In this document: positions 1-8,757 of the stretch, in pieces
Layout: every line of letters begins with the position of its first letter
Position numbering within the stretch: position 1 is the stretch's first letter
NCBI RefSeq assembly: GCF_040365005.1
Contig: NZ_BAABWV010000003.1
Coordinates: 1 to 64,000, forward strand
DNA: 64,000 nt
Source: Antarcticimicrobium sp040365005
GTDB taxonomy: Bacteria > Pseudomonadota > Alphaproteobacteria > Rhodobacterales > Rhodobacteraceae
Direction: 5' to 3'
Notes under the pieces: model-generated
The model's database searches: none
The model's input: only the letters and a program-made list of their open reading frames with translations
What the model was told of the DNA's origin: nothing
Made by a program: the position numbers and the translations under genes

Positions 1-117
1 TCCTAGGCGCCCTTTTGAACTGGTGGGGTCCCAACGACCCGGTTTCCTCTGCGCGCGGCACATATTGGGTTCGGCGAGGAAAATCAAGCATCTCATGCTC
101 CGCCGTTGCGGCAGCGG
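1..117. other. Window edge, no gene recognised
   Basis: These bases lie downstream of the minus-strand lipoprotein gene and run off the window. I see no convincing start, tRNA fold or T-tailed hairpin. A gene entering from the left edge cannot be excluded. Confidence 0.3.
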
Positions 118-729
118 TCAGCCGGCCTCGGGCAGCGGCGCGCCGCCTGCGGGCGCGGCGGTGGGGCCGGCGGCGGGATCGGCGTCGGGCCGGGGCGCGA
201 ACCAGCCGTTTTCCGCGTGCATTTCCACCAGCCATTCCTCGATCTGGTGGGCCGCGTTGCGGGCCAGCCCCTGCATCTGTTCCTCCTTGGTACGGTCATG
301 GCCCGAGCCGACCAGCGCCGAGCCGCCCGAGGTGGTTTCGAACACGGTGATCTGTTTGGGCTCGTCGTTCAGCTTCTTGCCGGCGGCGTCGTCCCAGACG
401 GTGACATTGATGATCAGCACCGATTTCGGGGTATAGAGCAGCGGCACGCCCGGGGGCGCCAGCATGAAGCCTTCGACCGAGATGCCGAAGTGATAGAGCT
501 GGTCGCCGTCGTAACGGCCGAACCGGTCGCCCATCGCCTTGGTCAGAACCTCGACCCATTCTTCCTTGCTGGCATCGCGCGAGATCGGCCCCTTTTGCAT
601 CTTGGGGGCCACCACGATGTTGTGGCCGAAATAGAAGGCGCCGAGATCCTGGAGCGGGTCATCGGGCGAGGGCGCGGTGCAGGCGGTGAGCAGGAACAGG
701 CCGGCGAGCAGGGCGGAAAGGCGGATCAT
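118..729 (-). CDS. Putative lipoprotein, function unknown
   Basis: The 203-residue product starts with a basic residue, a hydrophobic stretch and a lipobox (LTAC, Cys about residue 17), so it should be exported and lipid-anchored. The body has no motif I recognise. It contains a central region with acidic and aromatic residues and ends in an Ala/Pro-rich tail from about residue 183, probably disordered. It lies just downstream of parC on the same strand, with about 140 bases between them. The lipoprotein call rests on the signal sequence only. Confidence 0.7.
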   Translation of the reverse strand: MIRLSALLAGLFLLTACTAPSPDDPLQDLGAFYFGHNIVVAPKMQKGPISRDASKEEWVEVLTKAMGDRFGRYDGDQLYHFGISVEGFMLAPPGVPLLYTPKSVLIINVTVWDDAAGKKLNDEPKQITVFETTSGGSALVGSGHDRTKEEQMQGLARNAAHQIEEWLVEMHAENGWFAPRPDADPAAGPTAAPAGGAPLPEAG

Positions 730-868
730 GGCGGCTCCGGGTCAGGTCAGTCCGGGAAGGAGTAGACCACCCGGCGTCCGGGCGCAAACGCTTCGCCGGG
801 TCGCGGGGGCGCCTTGGGCAGGGGGGCTGGAGATCCCCGCTTTCGCGGGGATGTCAGGAGGTGCGGGC

Positions 869-3220
869 TCAGGTGAACTTGTTGTCGCGCGGGAAGCCGT
901 GCGGCGGGCGCTTGCCGACGCCGGCGCGCTTGCCGAGCCATTCGGTCAGGTCCGGTTCGTGCCGGGTCTTGCCGCCGCCCATCTGCCAGCGCAGCCCCTC
1001 GGCCCAGTCGAAGGTGGTGATGTCGCTGAGGCCGCCGTCCAGTTCCAGCGCGCCCTGCTTGCCGCGGGCCTGGTTGTATTTCTGGATCCGCACCCCCTTG
1101 CCCCGGGTCATCTCGGGCAGCTCGGAGGCGGGGAAGACCAGGAAACGGCTGTTCAGGCTGACCACGGCGACGTGGTCGCCGCGCACCGGCTTGCACAGCT
1201 GGGCGCGTTCGTCGTCGCCCTTGACGTTGAGCACCTGCTTGCCGCTGCGGGTCTGGGCCAGCACCTCGTCCTCGGAGACGATGAAGCCGTTGCCGGCGTT
1301 GGAGGCGACCAGCAGTTTCTGGCCCGGCGTATGGGCGAAAAGCGTGACGATCTCGACCTCGTTGGGAAGGTCGACCATCAGGCGCAGCGGTTCGCCCAGC
1401 CCCCGCCCGCCGGGCAGGTTGGCCGCCGAGAGCGTGTAGAACCGCCCGTTCGAGCCGAACACCAGCAGCCGGTCGGTGGTCTCGGCGTGGAACACGAATC
1501 GGGGGCCGTCGCCATCGCGGAACTTCAGCTCGCGGTTCAGGTCGATATGGCCGGTCATGGCGCGAATCCAGCCCATCTGGGAGCAGACCACGGTGATCGG
1601 CTCGCGGTCGATCATCGCCTCGAGCGGCACCTCCTCGACCTCGCCGGCCTCGGCAAAGACGGTACGACGGGCGCCGCCCGCGTAGTCCTTGCCGAAGGTC
1701 TTGCGAGTTTCCCTGAGCTGTTCGGAGATCCGGGACCATTGCAGGCCCTCGTCCTCGAGCAGGTCTTCGAGGCCGGCGCGCTCTTCCATCAGGGCGTCGC
1801 GTTCGCGCATCAGCTCGATCTCTTCGAGCCGCCGCAGCGAGCGCAGGCGCATGTTGAGGATCGCCTCGGCCTGGACCTCGCTCAGCTCGCCCTCGCCCGG
1901 GGCGGGAGTGAGGTAATCCTTTTCCGAGGTGGCGCGGACATGGGTCCCGGACCAGTCCTCGCGCATCAGGGCGGCCTTCGGTTCGTCGTCGTAGCGGATG
2001 ATGTCGATCACCCGGTCGAGGTTCAGGAAGGCGATGATGAAGCCTTCGAGCACTTCCAGCCGGTGGTCTATCTTGCCCAGCCGGTGACGCGAGCGGCGCA
2101 GCAGCACCTCTTGGCGGTGATCGAGGAAGGCGCGCAGCACCTCTTTCATCGAGCAGACCTTGGGCGTCAGCCCGTCGATCAGCACGTTCATGTTGAGCGA
2201 GAACCGCACCTCGAGATCCGAGTTGCGGAACAGCATGCCCATCAGCACCTCGGGGTCGACGTTCTTCGAGCGCGGCTCCAGCACCATGCGGATGTCGTCG
2301 GCCGATTCGTCGCGGATGTCGGCGAGGATCGGGATCTTCTTGGTCTGGATCAGCTCGGCGATCTTTTCGATCAGCTTGGATTTCTGAACCTGGTAGGGAA
2401 TCTCGGTGACGACGATCTGCCACTGGCCGCGGCCAAGGTCCTCTTGCTCCCACTTGGCGCGCAGGCGGAACGAGCCGCGCCCGGTGCGATAGGCCCGCGC
2501 AATGTTCTCGGGCGGTTCGACGATGATGCCGCCGGTGGGGAAATCGGGGCCCGGCACGTAGTTGAGCAGAGTGTCGTCGCGGGCGTCGGGGGTCTTGATC
2601 AGGTGCAGGCAGGCATCACACAGCTCGGCGATGTTATGCGGCGGGATGTTGGTGGCCATGCCCACCGCGATGCCGCTGGCGCCATTGGCCAGCAGGTTGG
2701 GAAACGTCGCCGGCAGCACCACCGGTTCGGTCAGGGTGCCGTCGTAATTGTCGCGGAAATCGACCGCGTCCTCGTCCAGCCCGTCGAGCAGCGCCTCGGC
2801 GACGATGGTCATCCGGGCCTCGGTGTAACGGGCGGCGGCGGGGTTGTCGCCGTCGATGTTGCCGAAGTTGCCCTGGCCGTCGACCAGCGGGAAGCGGACG
2901 TTGAAATCCTGCGCCAGCCGCGCCATCGCGTCATAGATCGCGGCGTCGCCGTGCGGGTGGTAGTTGCCCATCACGTCGCCGGAAATCTTGGCGGATTTGC
3001 GGAAGCCCCCGGTCGCGTTCAGCCGCAGCTGGCGCATCGCGTAGAGGATGCGCCGGTGCACCGGTTTCAGCCCGTCGCGCGCGTCGGGCAGCGCCCGGTG
3101 CATGATGGTCGAGAGCGCATAGGTCAGATAGCGCTCTCCGATGGCGCGGCGCAGCGGTTCGGCGGTTTCGCCGGGCACGTCCGGCGGCGGCATCTTGGGA
3201 TCTTCGATCAGGTCGTTCAT
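869..3220 (-). CDS. parC: DNA topoisomerase IV subunit A
   Basis: The protein has 783 residues and carries the breakage-reunion domain of type IIA topoisomerases. ParC with ParE decatenates daughter chromosomes. The N-terminal core includes LKPVHRRILYAM and the active-site segment AAARYTEARM (Tyr about 132) that forms the transient phosphotyrosine link. The C-terminal half shows the beta-pinwheel repeats expected of GyrA/ParC. I choose ParC over GyrA because the length is short and no clear GyrA box (QRRGGKG type) is visible in the C-terminal domain. The reading frame is open far upstream, but the start at MNDLIEDP puts homology at the N-terminus and avoids overlap with the next genes. Confidence 0.93.
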   Translation of the reverse strand: MNDLIEDPKMPPPDVPGETAEPLRRAIGERYLTYALSTIMHRALPDARDGLKPVHRRILYAMRQLRLNATGGFRKSAKISGDVMGNYHPHGDAAIYDAMARLAQDFNVRFPLVDGQGNFGNIDGDNPAAARYTEARMTIVAEALLDGLDEDAVDFRDNYDGTLTEPVVLPATFPNLLANGASGIAVGMATNIPPHNIAELCDACLHLIKTPDARDDTLLNYVPGPDFPTGGIIVEPPENIARAYRTGRGSFRLRAKWEQEDLGRGQWQIVVTEIPYQVQKSKLIEKIAELIQTKKIPILADIRDESADDIRMVLEPRSKNVDPEVLMGMLFRNSDLEVRFSLNMNVLIDGLTPKVCSMKEVLRAFLDHRQEVLLRRSRHRLGKIDHRLEVLEGFIIAFLNLDRVIDIIRYDDEPKAALMREDWSGTHVRATSEKDYLTPAPGEGELSEVQAEAILNMRLRSLRRLEEIELMRERDALMEERAGLEDLLEDEGLQWSRISEQLRETRKTFGKDYAGGARRTVFAEAGEVEEVPLEAMIDREPITVVCSQMGWIRAMTGHIDLNRELKFRDGDGPRFVFHAETTDRLLVFGSNGRFYTLSAANLPGGRGLGEPLRLMVDLPNEVEIVTLFAHTPGQKLLVASNAGNGFIVSEDEVLAQTRSGKQVLNVKGDDERAQLCKPVRGDHVAVVSLNSRFLVFPASELPEMTRGKGVRIQKYNQARGKQGALELDGGLSDITTFDWAEGLRWQMGGGKTRHEPDLTEWLGKRAGVGKRPPHGFPRDNKFT

Positions 3221-3424
3221 GAGGCGGTGATACGCGCGCAGGCGGCGGGCGTAAAGCGGCGACAATCGCGGGCGGCGCGGTTGTTTCGCGGCCGGTCCTG
3301 CATCGGCGGGGAAAACGGAGACCTGCTTCCCGCTGCACCGAATCGGTAGATCGTCTAAGGTGGGTCTCCGTCCGGCGGGTTCGCCACCGGGCGTCGCGTT
3401 ACCCGGTTCCGCCCTGGAGGCCCC

Positions 3425-4054
3425 TTGCCGCGTTTGATCATCGTTTCCTTTCTGATCCTCGGCTGGACGTTCTATGAACTGTCCGGCGGGGGCGCGTTCG
3501 AGCCGCGCGGGGTACGCCCGCCGCGGCCCGCGCCGCAGCAGGCCGCGATTCGACCGGACCCGGCGGCCACCGCGCCGACCGCCCCGCTGATCGCGCCGCG
3601 CAAGGCCCGGGACGGCGCACCGGCCGAAGTCACGGCCGCGACCCAGCGCGCGGCGCTGAAGGCCCGGCAACTGGCCCGCACCGACCGGCTGGCGCAGATC
3701 CGGCAGGGGCTGGGCGTGCAGTTGACCGGGTTTTCCGGTGCCGGGAGCGGCCTTGCCCTGACCACGCTGGAACAGGGGGCGGTCGGGCTGCGCGAGACGG
3801 CGGTGGAACCGGAGCCGGTGGCGGCCCCTGCCCCGCCGCCCGAGCCGAAACCGGACCTGCGCAAGGTGACCGGCACGCGGGTCAACATGCGCGACGGACC
3901 GGGCACCATCTATCCGGTGATCGCGCGGCTGGTGCTGGGCGACGAGGTCGAGGTTCTGAGCACCTCGGGCACCGGCTGGCTGCGGCTGCGCAAGCTGCCG
4001 GAGCGGCGGATCGGCTGGGTCGCGGCCTCGCTCATCAGCAAGAAGGCGGACTAG
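3425..4054 (+). CDS. SH3-domain envelope protein
   Basis: The 209-residue product begins at TTG with GGAGG four bases upstream. It has an N-terminal hydrophobic segment (about residues 3-18), a Pro/Ala-rich linker, and a C-terminal bacterial SH3 domain from about residue 148 (TGTRVNMRDGPG, then a turn with GWLRLR and GWVAASL). Bacterial SH3 domains of this type bind cell-wall peptides, so a periplasmic or membrane-anchored wall-associated role is likely. The partner and exact function are not visible. It is divergent from parC across about 200 bases. Confidence 0.75.
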   Translation: MPRLIIVSFLILGWTFYELSGGGAFEPRGVRPPRPAPQQAAIRPDPAATAPTAPLIAPRKARDGAPAEVTAATQRAALKARQLARTDRLAQIRQGLGVQLTGFSGAGSGLALTTLEQGAVGLRETAVEPEPVAAPAPPPEPKPDLRKVTGTRVNMRDGPGTIYPVIARLVLGDEVEVLSTSGTGWLRLRKLPERRIGWVAASLISKKAD

Positions 4055-4150
4055 CCGCCGCGGCTGCCCCATTGCGGCAGCGTGGATTTGACCGCATAGA
4101 GAGGGCCGACCCATCACCCCGACCTTCATGACGAGACAGACCGCCCGACC

Positions 4151-4978
4151 ATGAAAAACACCATCCTGATCACCGGCTGCTCCTCGGGCATCGGGCTGAA
4201 CGCGGCGCGCGGGCTGCGCGACCGGGGCTGGCGCGTGTTCGCCGCCTGTCGCCAGCAGCGCGATTGCGACCGGATGCGGGCCGAGGGGTTCGACAGCCCC
4301 CGCATCGACCACACCGACCCCGACAGCATCACGACCGGGTTGGCGCAGGTGCTGGAGGCGACCGACGGGCGGTTGGACGCACTGTTCAACAACGGCGGTC
4401 ACCAGCTTTCGGGCGCGGTGGAGGACCTGCCGCGCGACGGGCTCAGGGCGATCTTCGAGGCGAACTTCTTTGGCTGGCACGACCTGACGCGACAGGTGAT
4501 CCCGGTGATGCGGGCGCAGGGACACGGGCGCATCGTGCAATGTTCCTCGTCGCTGGGGCTCGTGTCGATCCCCTGGCGCGGCGCCTACGCGGCGACCAAG
4601 CACGCGCTGGAGGGGCTGAGCGATACCCTGCGGATCGAGCTGCGCGGCACCGGCATCGACGTGGTGCTGATCGAGCCCGGCCCGATCACCACGCCGCTGC
4701 GCAAGAAGGGGATCGCCTATTTCGAGCGTTACATCGACTGGGAACACTCGGCCAAGCGGGCCGAGTACGAGGCGCAGCTGATCCCGCGGATCTATCGCGA
4801 GACCGGCAAGGACAAGTTCGAGCTGCCGCCCGAAGCGGTCACCGAAAAGCTGATTCGCGCGCTGGAGGCGCGGCGGCCGAAGGCGCGTTATTACGTCACC
4901 GTTCCGACCTATCTGACCGGCTATCTGCGGCGGGTTCTGCCGACCCGCGCGATCGACTGGATCGTGACCCGGATCTGA
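4151..4978 (+). CDS. Short-chain dehydrogenase/reductase (SDR)
   Basis: This classical SDR of 275 residues should be an NAD(P)-dependent oxidoreductase. Visible motifs are the cofactor glycine motif TGCSSGIG (residues 8-15), FNNGG (80-83, usually NNAG), a serine cluster near 132-134, and the catalytic pair in YAATK (Tyr146, Lys150). The C-terminal part is longer than in the shortest SDRs and resembles members acting on lipids or retinol-like substrates, but the substrate cannot be told from sequence. It precedes the HIG1-like gene on the same strand by 68 bases. Confidence 0.85.
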   Translation: MKNTILITGCSSGIGLNAARGLRDRGWRVFAACRQQRDCDRMRAEGFDSPRIDHTDPDSITTGLAQVLEATDGRLDALFNNGGHQLSGAVEDLPRDGLRAIFEANFFGWHDLTRQVIPVMRAQGHGRIVQCSSSLGLVSIPWRGAYAATKHALEGLSDTLRIELRGTGIDVVLIEPGPITTPLRKKGIAYFERYIDWEHSAKRAEYEAQLIPRIYRETGKDKFELPPEAVTEKLIRALEARRPKARYYVTVPTYLTGYLRRVLPTRAIDWIVTRI

Positions 4979-5046
4979 GAATCCGGTTCGCTTTTTCGAC
5001 GATTGCCGCTAGGTGTCAGCAGGGATGCAAGCCAAGCGAGGGCAAA

Positions 5047-5250
5047 ATGGGTGATCCGCTGTTCGTGATCGTGGTGCTGGCGGTGGTGGCCGTGGCGGTG
5101 GTTCTGGCGCTGGGTATCGGCGGCTTTGCCAAGGGCGGCGCCTTCAACGCGAAATACAGCAACAAGCTGATGCGGCTGCGGATCGCGGCGCAGGCGGTCG
5201 CGGTGGCGCTGATCCTCTTGTACATCTATCTCAAGCGACAGGGTGGCTGA
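5047..5250 (+). CDS. Small twin-transmembrane HIG1-type protein
   Basis: This 67-residue protein has two hydrophobic helices (about residues 5-26 and 45-62) joined by a short basic loop with KYSNKLMRLRIAAQ. That N-x2-M-x2-R-x3-Q arrangement resembles the HIG1 domain found in small proteins associated with respiratory oxidases. It should sit in the inner membrane. It ends three bases before the cobalamin adenosyltransferase start, so the two are probably cotranscribed. The HIG1 assignment is by motif and length; the role is unknown. Confidence 0.7.
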   Translation: MGDPLFVIVVLAVVAVAVVLALGIGGFAKGGAFNAKYSNKLMRLRIAAQAVAVALILLYIYLKRQGG

Positions 5251-5253
5251 TCC

Positions 5254-5829
5254 ATGGTGGTTTTGAACAAGATCTACACCCGCACCGGCGATGCCGGCGA
5301 TACCGCTCTGGGCGACGGCGCGCGGGTGCCGAAATACGCCGGTCGCGTCGATGCCTATGGCACGGTGGACGAGTTGAACGCCTTTGTCGGGGTGGCCCGG
5401 CTGGACGCCGAGGACGACGACATGGACGAGGCGCTGGCGCGGATCCAGAACGACCTGTTCGACCTGGGCGCCGACCTGTGCCGCCCGGACATGGAAAAGG
5501 ACGCCGAGGCCGAATACCCGCCGCTGCGCATGATGCCGGCGCAGGTCGAGCGGCTCGAGATCGAGATCGACGCGATGAACGCCGGGCTGGAGCCGCTGCG
5601 CAGTTTCATCCTGCCGGGCGGCACGCCGCTGGCGGCGCAGTTGCACGTCTGTCGCACGGTGGCCCGCCGGGCCGAGCGGGCGGCGGTCGAGCTGGCCGCG
5701 CAGGAGGCTGTGAACGCGGCGGCGGTGAAATTCCTGAACCGGCTGAGCGACTGGTTCTTCGTCGCCGCGCGGGTTGCCAACAACGGCGGGCTGGACGACG
5801 TGCTCTGGGTGCCGGGCGCCAACCGCTGA
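5254..5829 (+). CDS. pduO: Cob(I)alamin adenosyltransferase, PduO type
   Basis: The 191-residue protein transfers the 5'-deoxyadenosyl group from ATP to cob(I)alamin to make adenosylcobalamin. The N-terminal KIYTRTGDAGDTALGDGARV is the PduO-family ATP-binding loop, followed by GTVDELNAFVG. Later segments with RTVARRAERA and FLNRLSDWFFVAAR complete the helical trimer fold. The product cofactor serves methylmalonyl-CoA-type mutases, which fits the mcd and other acyl-CoA genes in this window. It sits directly after the HIG1-like gene. Confidence 0.92.
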   Translation: MVVLNKIYTRTGDAGDTALGDGARVPKYAGRVDAYGTVDELNAFVGVARLDAEDDDMDEALARIQNDLFDLGADLCRPDMEKDAEAEYPPLRMMPAQVERLEIEIDAMNAGLEPLRSFILPGGTPLAAQLHVCRTVARRAERAAVELAAQEAVNAAAVKFLNRLSDWFFVAARVANNGGLDDVLWVPGANR

Positions 5830-6008
5830 ACGACGACGCGTCGCCGATGCGCCACGTTTTTTTCCCACCCTCGCCTGAACGCGGCGTCCGAGAGCGCAAA
5901 CAGGTCGATTTTTCCCTGTTTTCCCGCGGCGCCAGCCGCTAACACATGTCGGGATGACGAAAAGGCGCCCTGTTTCCCGCGCCGAGCAACCTAAGGAGAC
6001 CAACGCTC

Positions 6009-6767
6009 ATGAAGGTACTGGTACCTGTCAAGCGCGTGATCGACTACAACGTCAAGGTTCGCGTGAAGGCGGACGGAACGGGTGTCGATCTTGCCAACGT
6101 GAAGATGTCGATGAACCCGTTCGACGAGATCGCCGTCGAAGAGGCGATCCGCCTGAAAGAGGCCGGGACGGCCTCGGAGGTCGTGGCGGTGTCGATCGGC
6201 GTCAAGCAGGCGCAGGAAACGCTGCGCACGGCGCTGGCGATGGGCGCAGACCGGGCGATCCTGGTCGTGGCCGCCGATGACGTCCACCAGGACATCGAGC
6301 CGCTGGCCGTGGCCAAGATCCTGGCCAAGATCGTCGAGGAAGAGCAGCCGGGCCTCGTGCTGGCCGGCAAGCAGGCGATCGACAACGACATGAACGCCAC
6401 CGGCCAGATGCTCTCGGCGCTGCTGGGCTGGTCGCAGGCGACCTTTGCCAGCGAGTTGAAGGTCGAGGGCGATTCCGCGCTGGTCACCCGCGAGGTGGAC
6501 GGCGGCCTGCAGACCATCAAGGTCAAGATGCCCGCCATCGTGACCGTGGACCTGCGCCTGAACGAGCCGCGCTATGCCTCGCTGCCCAACATCATGAAGG
6601 CGAAGAAGAAGCCGCTGGATGAAAAGACTGCCGCGGATTACGGCGTCGACGTCAGCCCGCGCCTCGAGGTGGTGAAGACCACCGAACCCGAGGCGCGCCA
6701 GGCCGGCGAGATGGTGCCGGACGTGGATACGCTGGTGGCGAAACTGAAAGAGAAGGGGGTGGTGTAA
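6009..6767 (+). CDS. etfB: Electron transfer flavoprotein beta subunit
   Basis: EtfB (252 residues) pairs with EtfA to form the soluble FAD/AMP heterodimer that accepts electrons from acyl-CoA dehydrogenases and passes them to ETF:ubiquinone oxidoreductase. The start MKVLVPVKRVIDYNVKVRV and the segment NPFDEIAVEEAIRLKE are typical of the family, as is the later stretch LRLNEPRYASLPNIMKAKKK. An AAGGAG ribosome-binding site lies nine bases upstream. Its stop overlaps the etfA start by one base (TAATG), so the pair is translationally coupled. Confidence 0.97.
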   Translation: MKVLVPVKRVIDYNVKVRVKADGTGVDLANVKMSMNPFDEIAVEEAIRLKEAGTASEVVAVSIGVKQAQETLRTALAMGADRAILVVAADDVHQDIEPLAVAKILAKIVEEEQPGLVLAGKQAIDNDMNATGQMLSALLGWSQATFASELKVEGDSALVTREVDGGLQTIKVKMPAIVTVDLRLNEPRYASLPNIMKAKKKPLDEKTAADYGVDVSPRLEVVKTTEPEARQAGEMVPDVDTLVAKLKEKGVV

Positions 6768-7696
6768 TGGCTGTTCTGCTGCTCGGAGAAGTGAATGACG
6801 GCGCGCTGGCGCTGGATGCCACCGCCAAGGCGGTGAGCGCGGCCAAGGCCCTGGGCGATGTGACCGTGCTCTGCGCCGGCGGCTCGGCCGCCGAGGCCGG
6901 GGCGGAGGCCGCCAAGATCGACGGTGTCGCCAAGGTGCTGGTCGCCGAGGATGCCGCGCTGGGTCATCGGCTGGCCGAATCAACCGCGGCGCTGATCGTG
7001 TCGCTGGCCGGCGATTACGACCACATCGTGGCGCCTGCCACCACCGACGCCAAGAACGTGATGCCGCGCGTCGCGGCGCTGCTGGACGTGATGGTGATCT
7101 CGGACGCATCGGGCGTGGTGGACGCCGATACGTTCGAGCGCCCGATCTATGCCGGCAACGCGATCCAGACGGTGAAATCGAAGGACGCCAAGAAGGTCAT
7201 CACCTTCCGCACCTCGACCTTTGACGCTGCCGGTGAACAGGCGGCGGCCCCGGTCGAGACCGTGGGCGGCGCCGAGGCTTCGGGCCTGTCGGAATGGGTC
7301 GAGGACAAGGTCGCGGCCTCGGATCGTCCGGAACTGACCAGCGCCGGGATCGTCGTCTCGGGCGGTCGCGGTGTCGGCTCGGAAGAGGACTTCAAGATCA
7401 TCGAGGCGCTGGCCGACAAGCTGGGCGCCGCTGTCGGCGCCTCGCGCGCGGCGGTCGATTCGGGCTATGCCCCGAACGACTGGCAGGTGGGCCAGACCGG
7501 CAAGGTGGTCGCGCCCGAGCTTTACATCGCCGTCGGCATCTCCGGCGCGATCCAGCACCTGGCCGGCATGAAGGACTCCAAGGTGATCGTCGCGATCAAC
7601 AAGGACGAGGAGGCGCCGATCTTCCAGGTTGCCGACTTCGGCCTGGTCGCCGACCTCTTTGCCGCCGTGCCCGAGCTGACCGAAAAGCTGGGATAA
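6767..7696 (+). CDS. etfA: Electron transfer flavoprotein alpha subunit
   Basis: EtfA (309 residues) carries the FAD of the ETF heterodimer. The C-terminal FAD domain is clear: SGGRGVGSEEDF, then SRAAVDSGYAPNDWQVGQTG and PELYIAVGISGAIQHLAGM. The length is normal. It overlaps etfB by one base and is followed by a strong hairpin terminator, so etfBA looks like a two-gene operon. 3-hydroxybutyryl-CoA dehydrogenase lies about 1 kb away in the same direction. Confidence 0.97.
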   Translation: MAVLLLGEVNDGALALDATAKAVSAAKALGDVTVLCAGGSAAEAGAEAAKIDGVAKVLVAEDAALGHRLAESTAALIVSLAGDYDHIVAPATTDAKNVMPRVAALLDVMVISDASGVVDADTFERPIYAGNAIQTVKSKDAKKVITFRTSTFDAAGEQAAAPVETVGGAEASGLSEWVEDKVAASDRPELTSAGIVVSGGRGVGSEEDFKIIEALADKLGAAVGASRAAVDSGYAPNDWQVGQTGKVVAPELYIAVGISGAIQHLAGMKDSKVIVAINKDEEAPIFQVADFGLVADLFAAVPELTEKLG

Positions 7697-7732
7697 ACCA
7701 CATCGGGGCCGGACCCCGCCCGTTCGAATTGG

Positions 7733-7758
7733 AAAGGCCCGCCGCTTGGCGGGCCTTT
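7733..7758 (+). terminator. Rho-independent terminator after etfA
   Basis: AAAGGCCCGCC and GGCGGGCCTTTT form an 11-bp stem around a short loop with a T-rich tail. The A-rich left arm means it can also work for the convergent gene that ends at 7769. Confidence 0.85.
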
Positions 7759-7768
7759 TCTTTGGCGC

Positions 7769-8596
7769 CTATTGCAGGGTGGCGATGGCATCCCCCAGCC
7801 GGTCGGCAATGCGCGCATGCATGGCCGGCCCCAGCATGTGTTCGGCGGTCGGCCGCTGCAGCGGGCCGAAGTCCATCTTGCGGGTTTCCCCCTCCAACTG
7901 TCCGGCGGCGGTGACCGGCACCTCGACCAGCCCGCGCGCCTGGCGCAAAACCCGGTCGACCATGGTGCGGGACACCAAGAGCGGCTCGCTCCCCAGCGGC
8001 GCGTCCGACCGGGGGCTGTCATCCCCATCATGCAGCCAGAGCAGCAGCCCCCGCCCGCCCAGGCCCCGCAGCAGCCGGTGCATCCGCGTGACCCAGATCC
8101 GCTGCAATTCCGTACGCAGCGTCGCGAACCGGCCGGGACAGTGCCGGTGCAGCGCGATCAGCAGATGCCGGGTGAAATGAAACTCGGTGAAATCGACCTC
8201 CGGGTAGAGCTCGGTGAGGGGGGCACAGGCGGCGAGAAACCGGTCGTTGCGGCGCGGGTGCACCCGGTAAAAGCCGTTGGTCAGGTTCTGCGCATCGGGG
8301 AGCTGAACCACCGTGAGCGCGGCGGCAGCGGCGATTCGCATCGCCCCGGCATCGCCCAGCACCGCATCGAGCCCGGCGTTGATGCTGCCCAGGTTGACGC
8401 AGGTCTGGCCTAGGCGGCGATCGAGCAGTGCCGGAAAGGGGGTCGCGACGAATCGGCCAAAGGTCTCGCTGCCGCCGAGAAAGGCGAGATAGCGCCCCTC
8501 CAGCCGGGCGCAGGGCGCGCGCACCGGCAGGCGCGATCCCGGGTAGGTACAAATCGGATCCTCGAGCGCGCCGGCGCCGGTCATATGCAGGCTCAT
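7769..8596 (-). CDS. DUF6473-like protein, function unknown
   Basis: The 275-residue product contains YLAFLGGSETFGRF (about residues 34-47) and CVNLGSINAGLD (about 65-76), spaced like the nucleotide- or substrate-binding loops of a Rossmann or SGNH-like fold. I associate this with the Rhodobacteral family DUF6473; that name is from memory and is not verified here. A GGAGG lies about ten bases before the ATG. It converges on etfA and is divergent from the 3-hydroxybutyryl-CoA dehydrogenase gene. No catalytic role can be assigned. Confidence 0.65.
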   Translation of the reverse strand: MSLHMTGAGALEDPICTYPGSRLPVRAPCARLEGRYLAFLGGSETFGRFVATPFPALLDRRLGQTCVNLGSINAGLDAVLGDAGAMRIAAAAALTVVQLPDAQNLTNGFYRVHPRRNDRFLAACAPLTELYPEVDFTEFHFTRHLLIALHRHCPGRFATLRTELQRIWVTRMHRLLRGLGGRGLLLWLHDGDDSPRSDAPLGSEPLLVSRTMVDRVLRQARGLVEVPVTAAGQLEGETRKMDFGPLQRPTAEHMLGPAMHARIADRLGDAIATLQ

Positions 8597-8757
8597 CCCG
8601 CCCTCCGTCCTGTGGTCCTGTCGGTCACCCTGGCAGGATTTGCGTTGCGATTCGGCTAACGGGCGTATTTGATTAAAATCCAGATGTCCGCCGACCCTTG
8701 TACCCCGGCAGAAAGCCCCGGTATGGTCGGCGCGGAAACGCGGCGAAAGGCGGGACG

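Noticed and set aside
1..60. Possible tRNA fragment at the left edge
   Set aside because: No T-loop or anticodon arm could be folded on either strand.
677..3349. Long plus-strand frame antisense to parC
   Set aside because: No recognisable motif, low-complexity composition, and full overlap with parC.
3221..4747. Upstream in-frame extension of parC
   Set aside because: The open frame continues on the minus strand, but it overlaps the SH3 and SDR genes and lacks topoisomerase homology; the start at 3220 fits the family.
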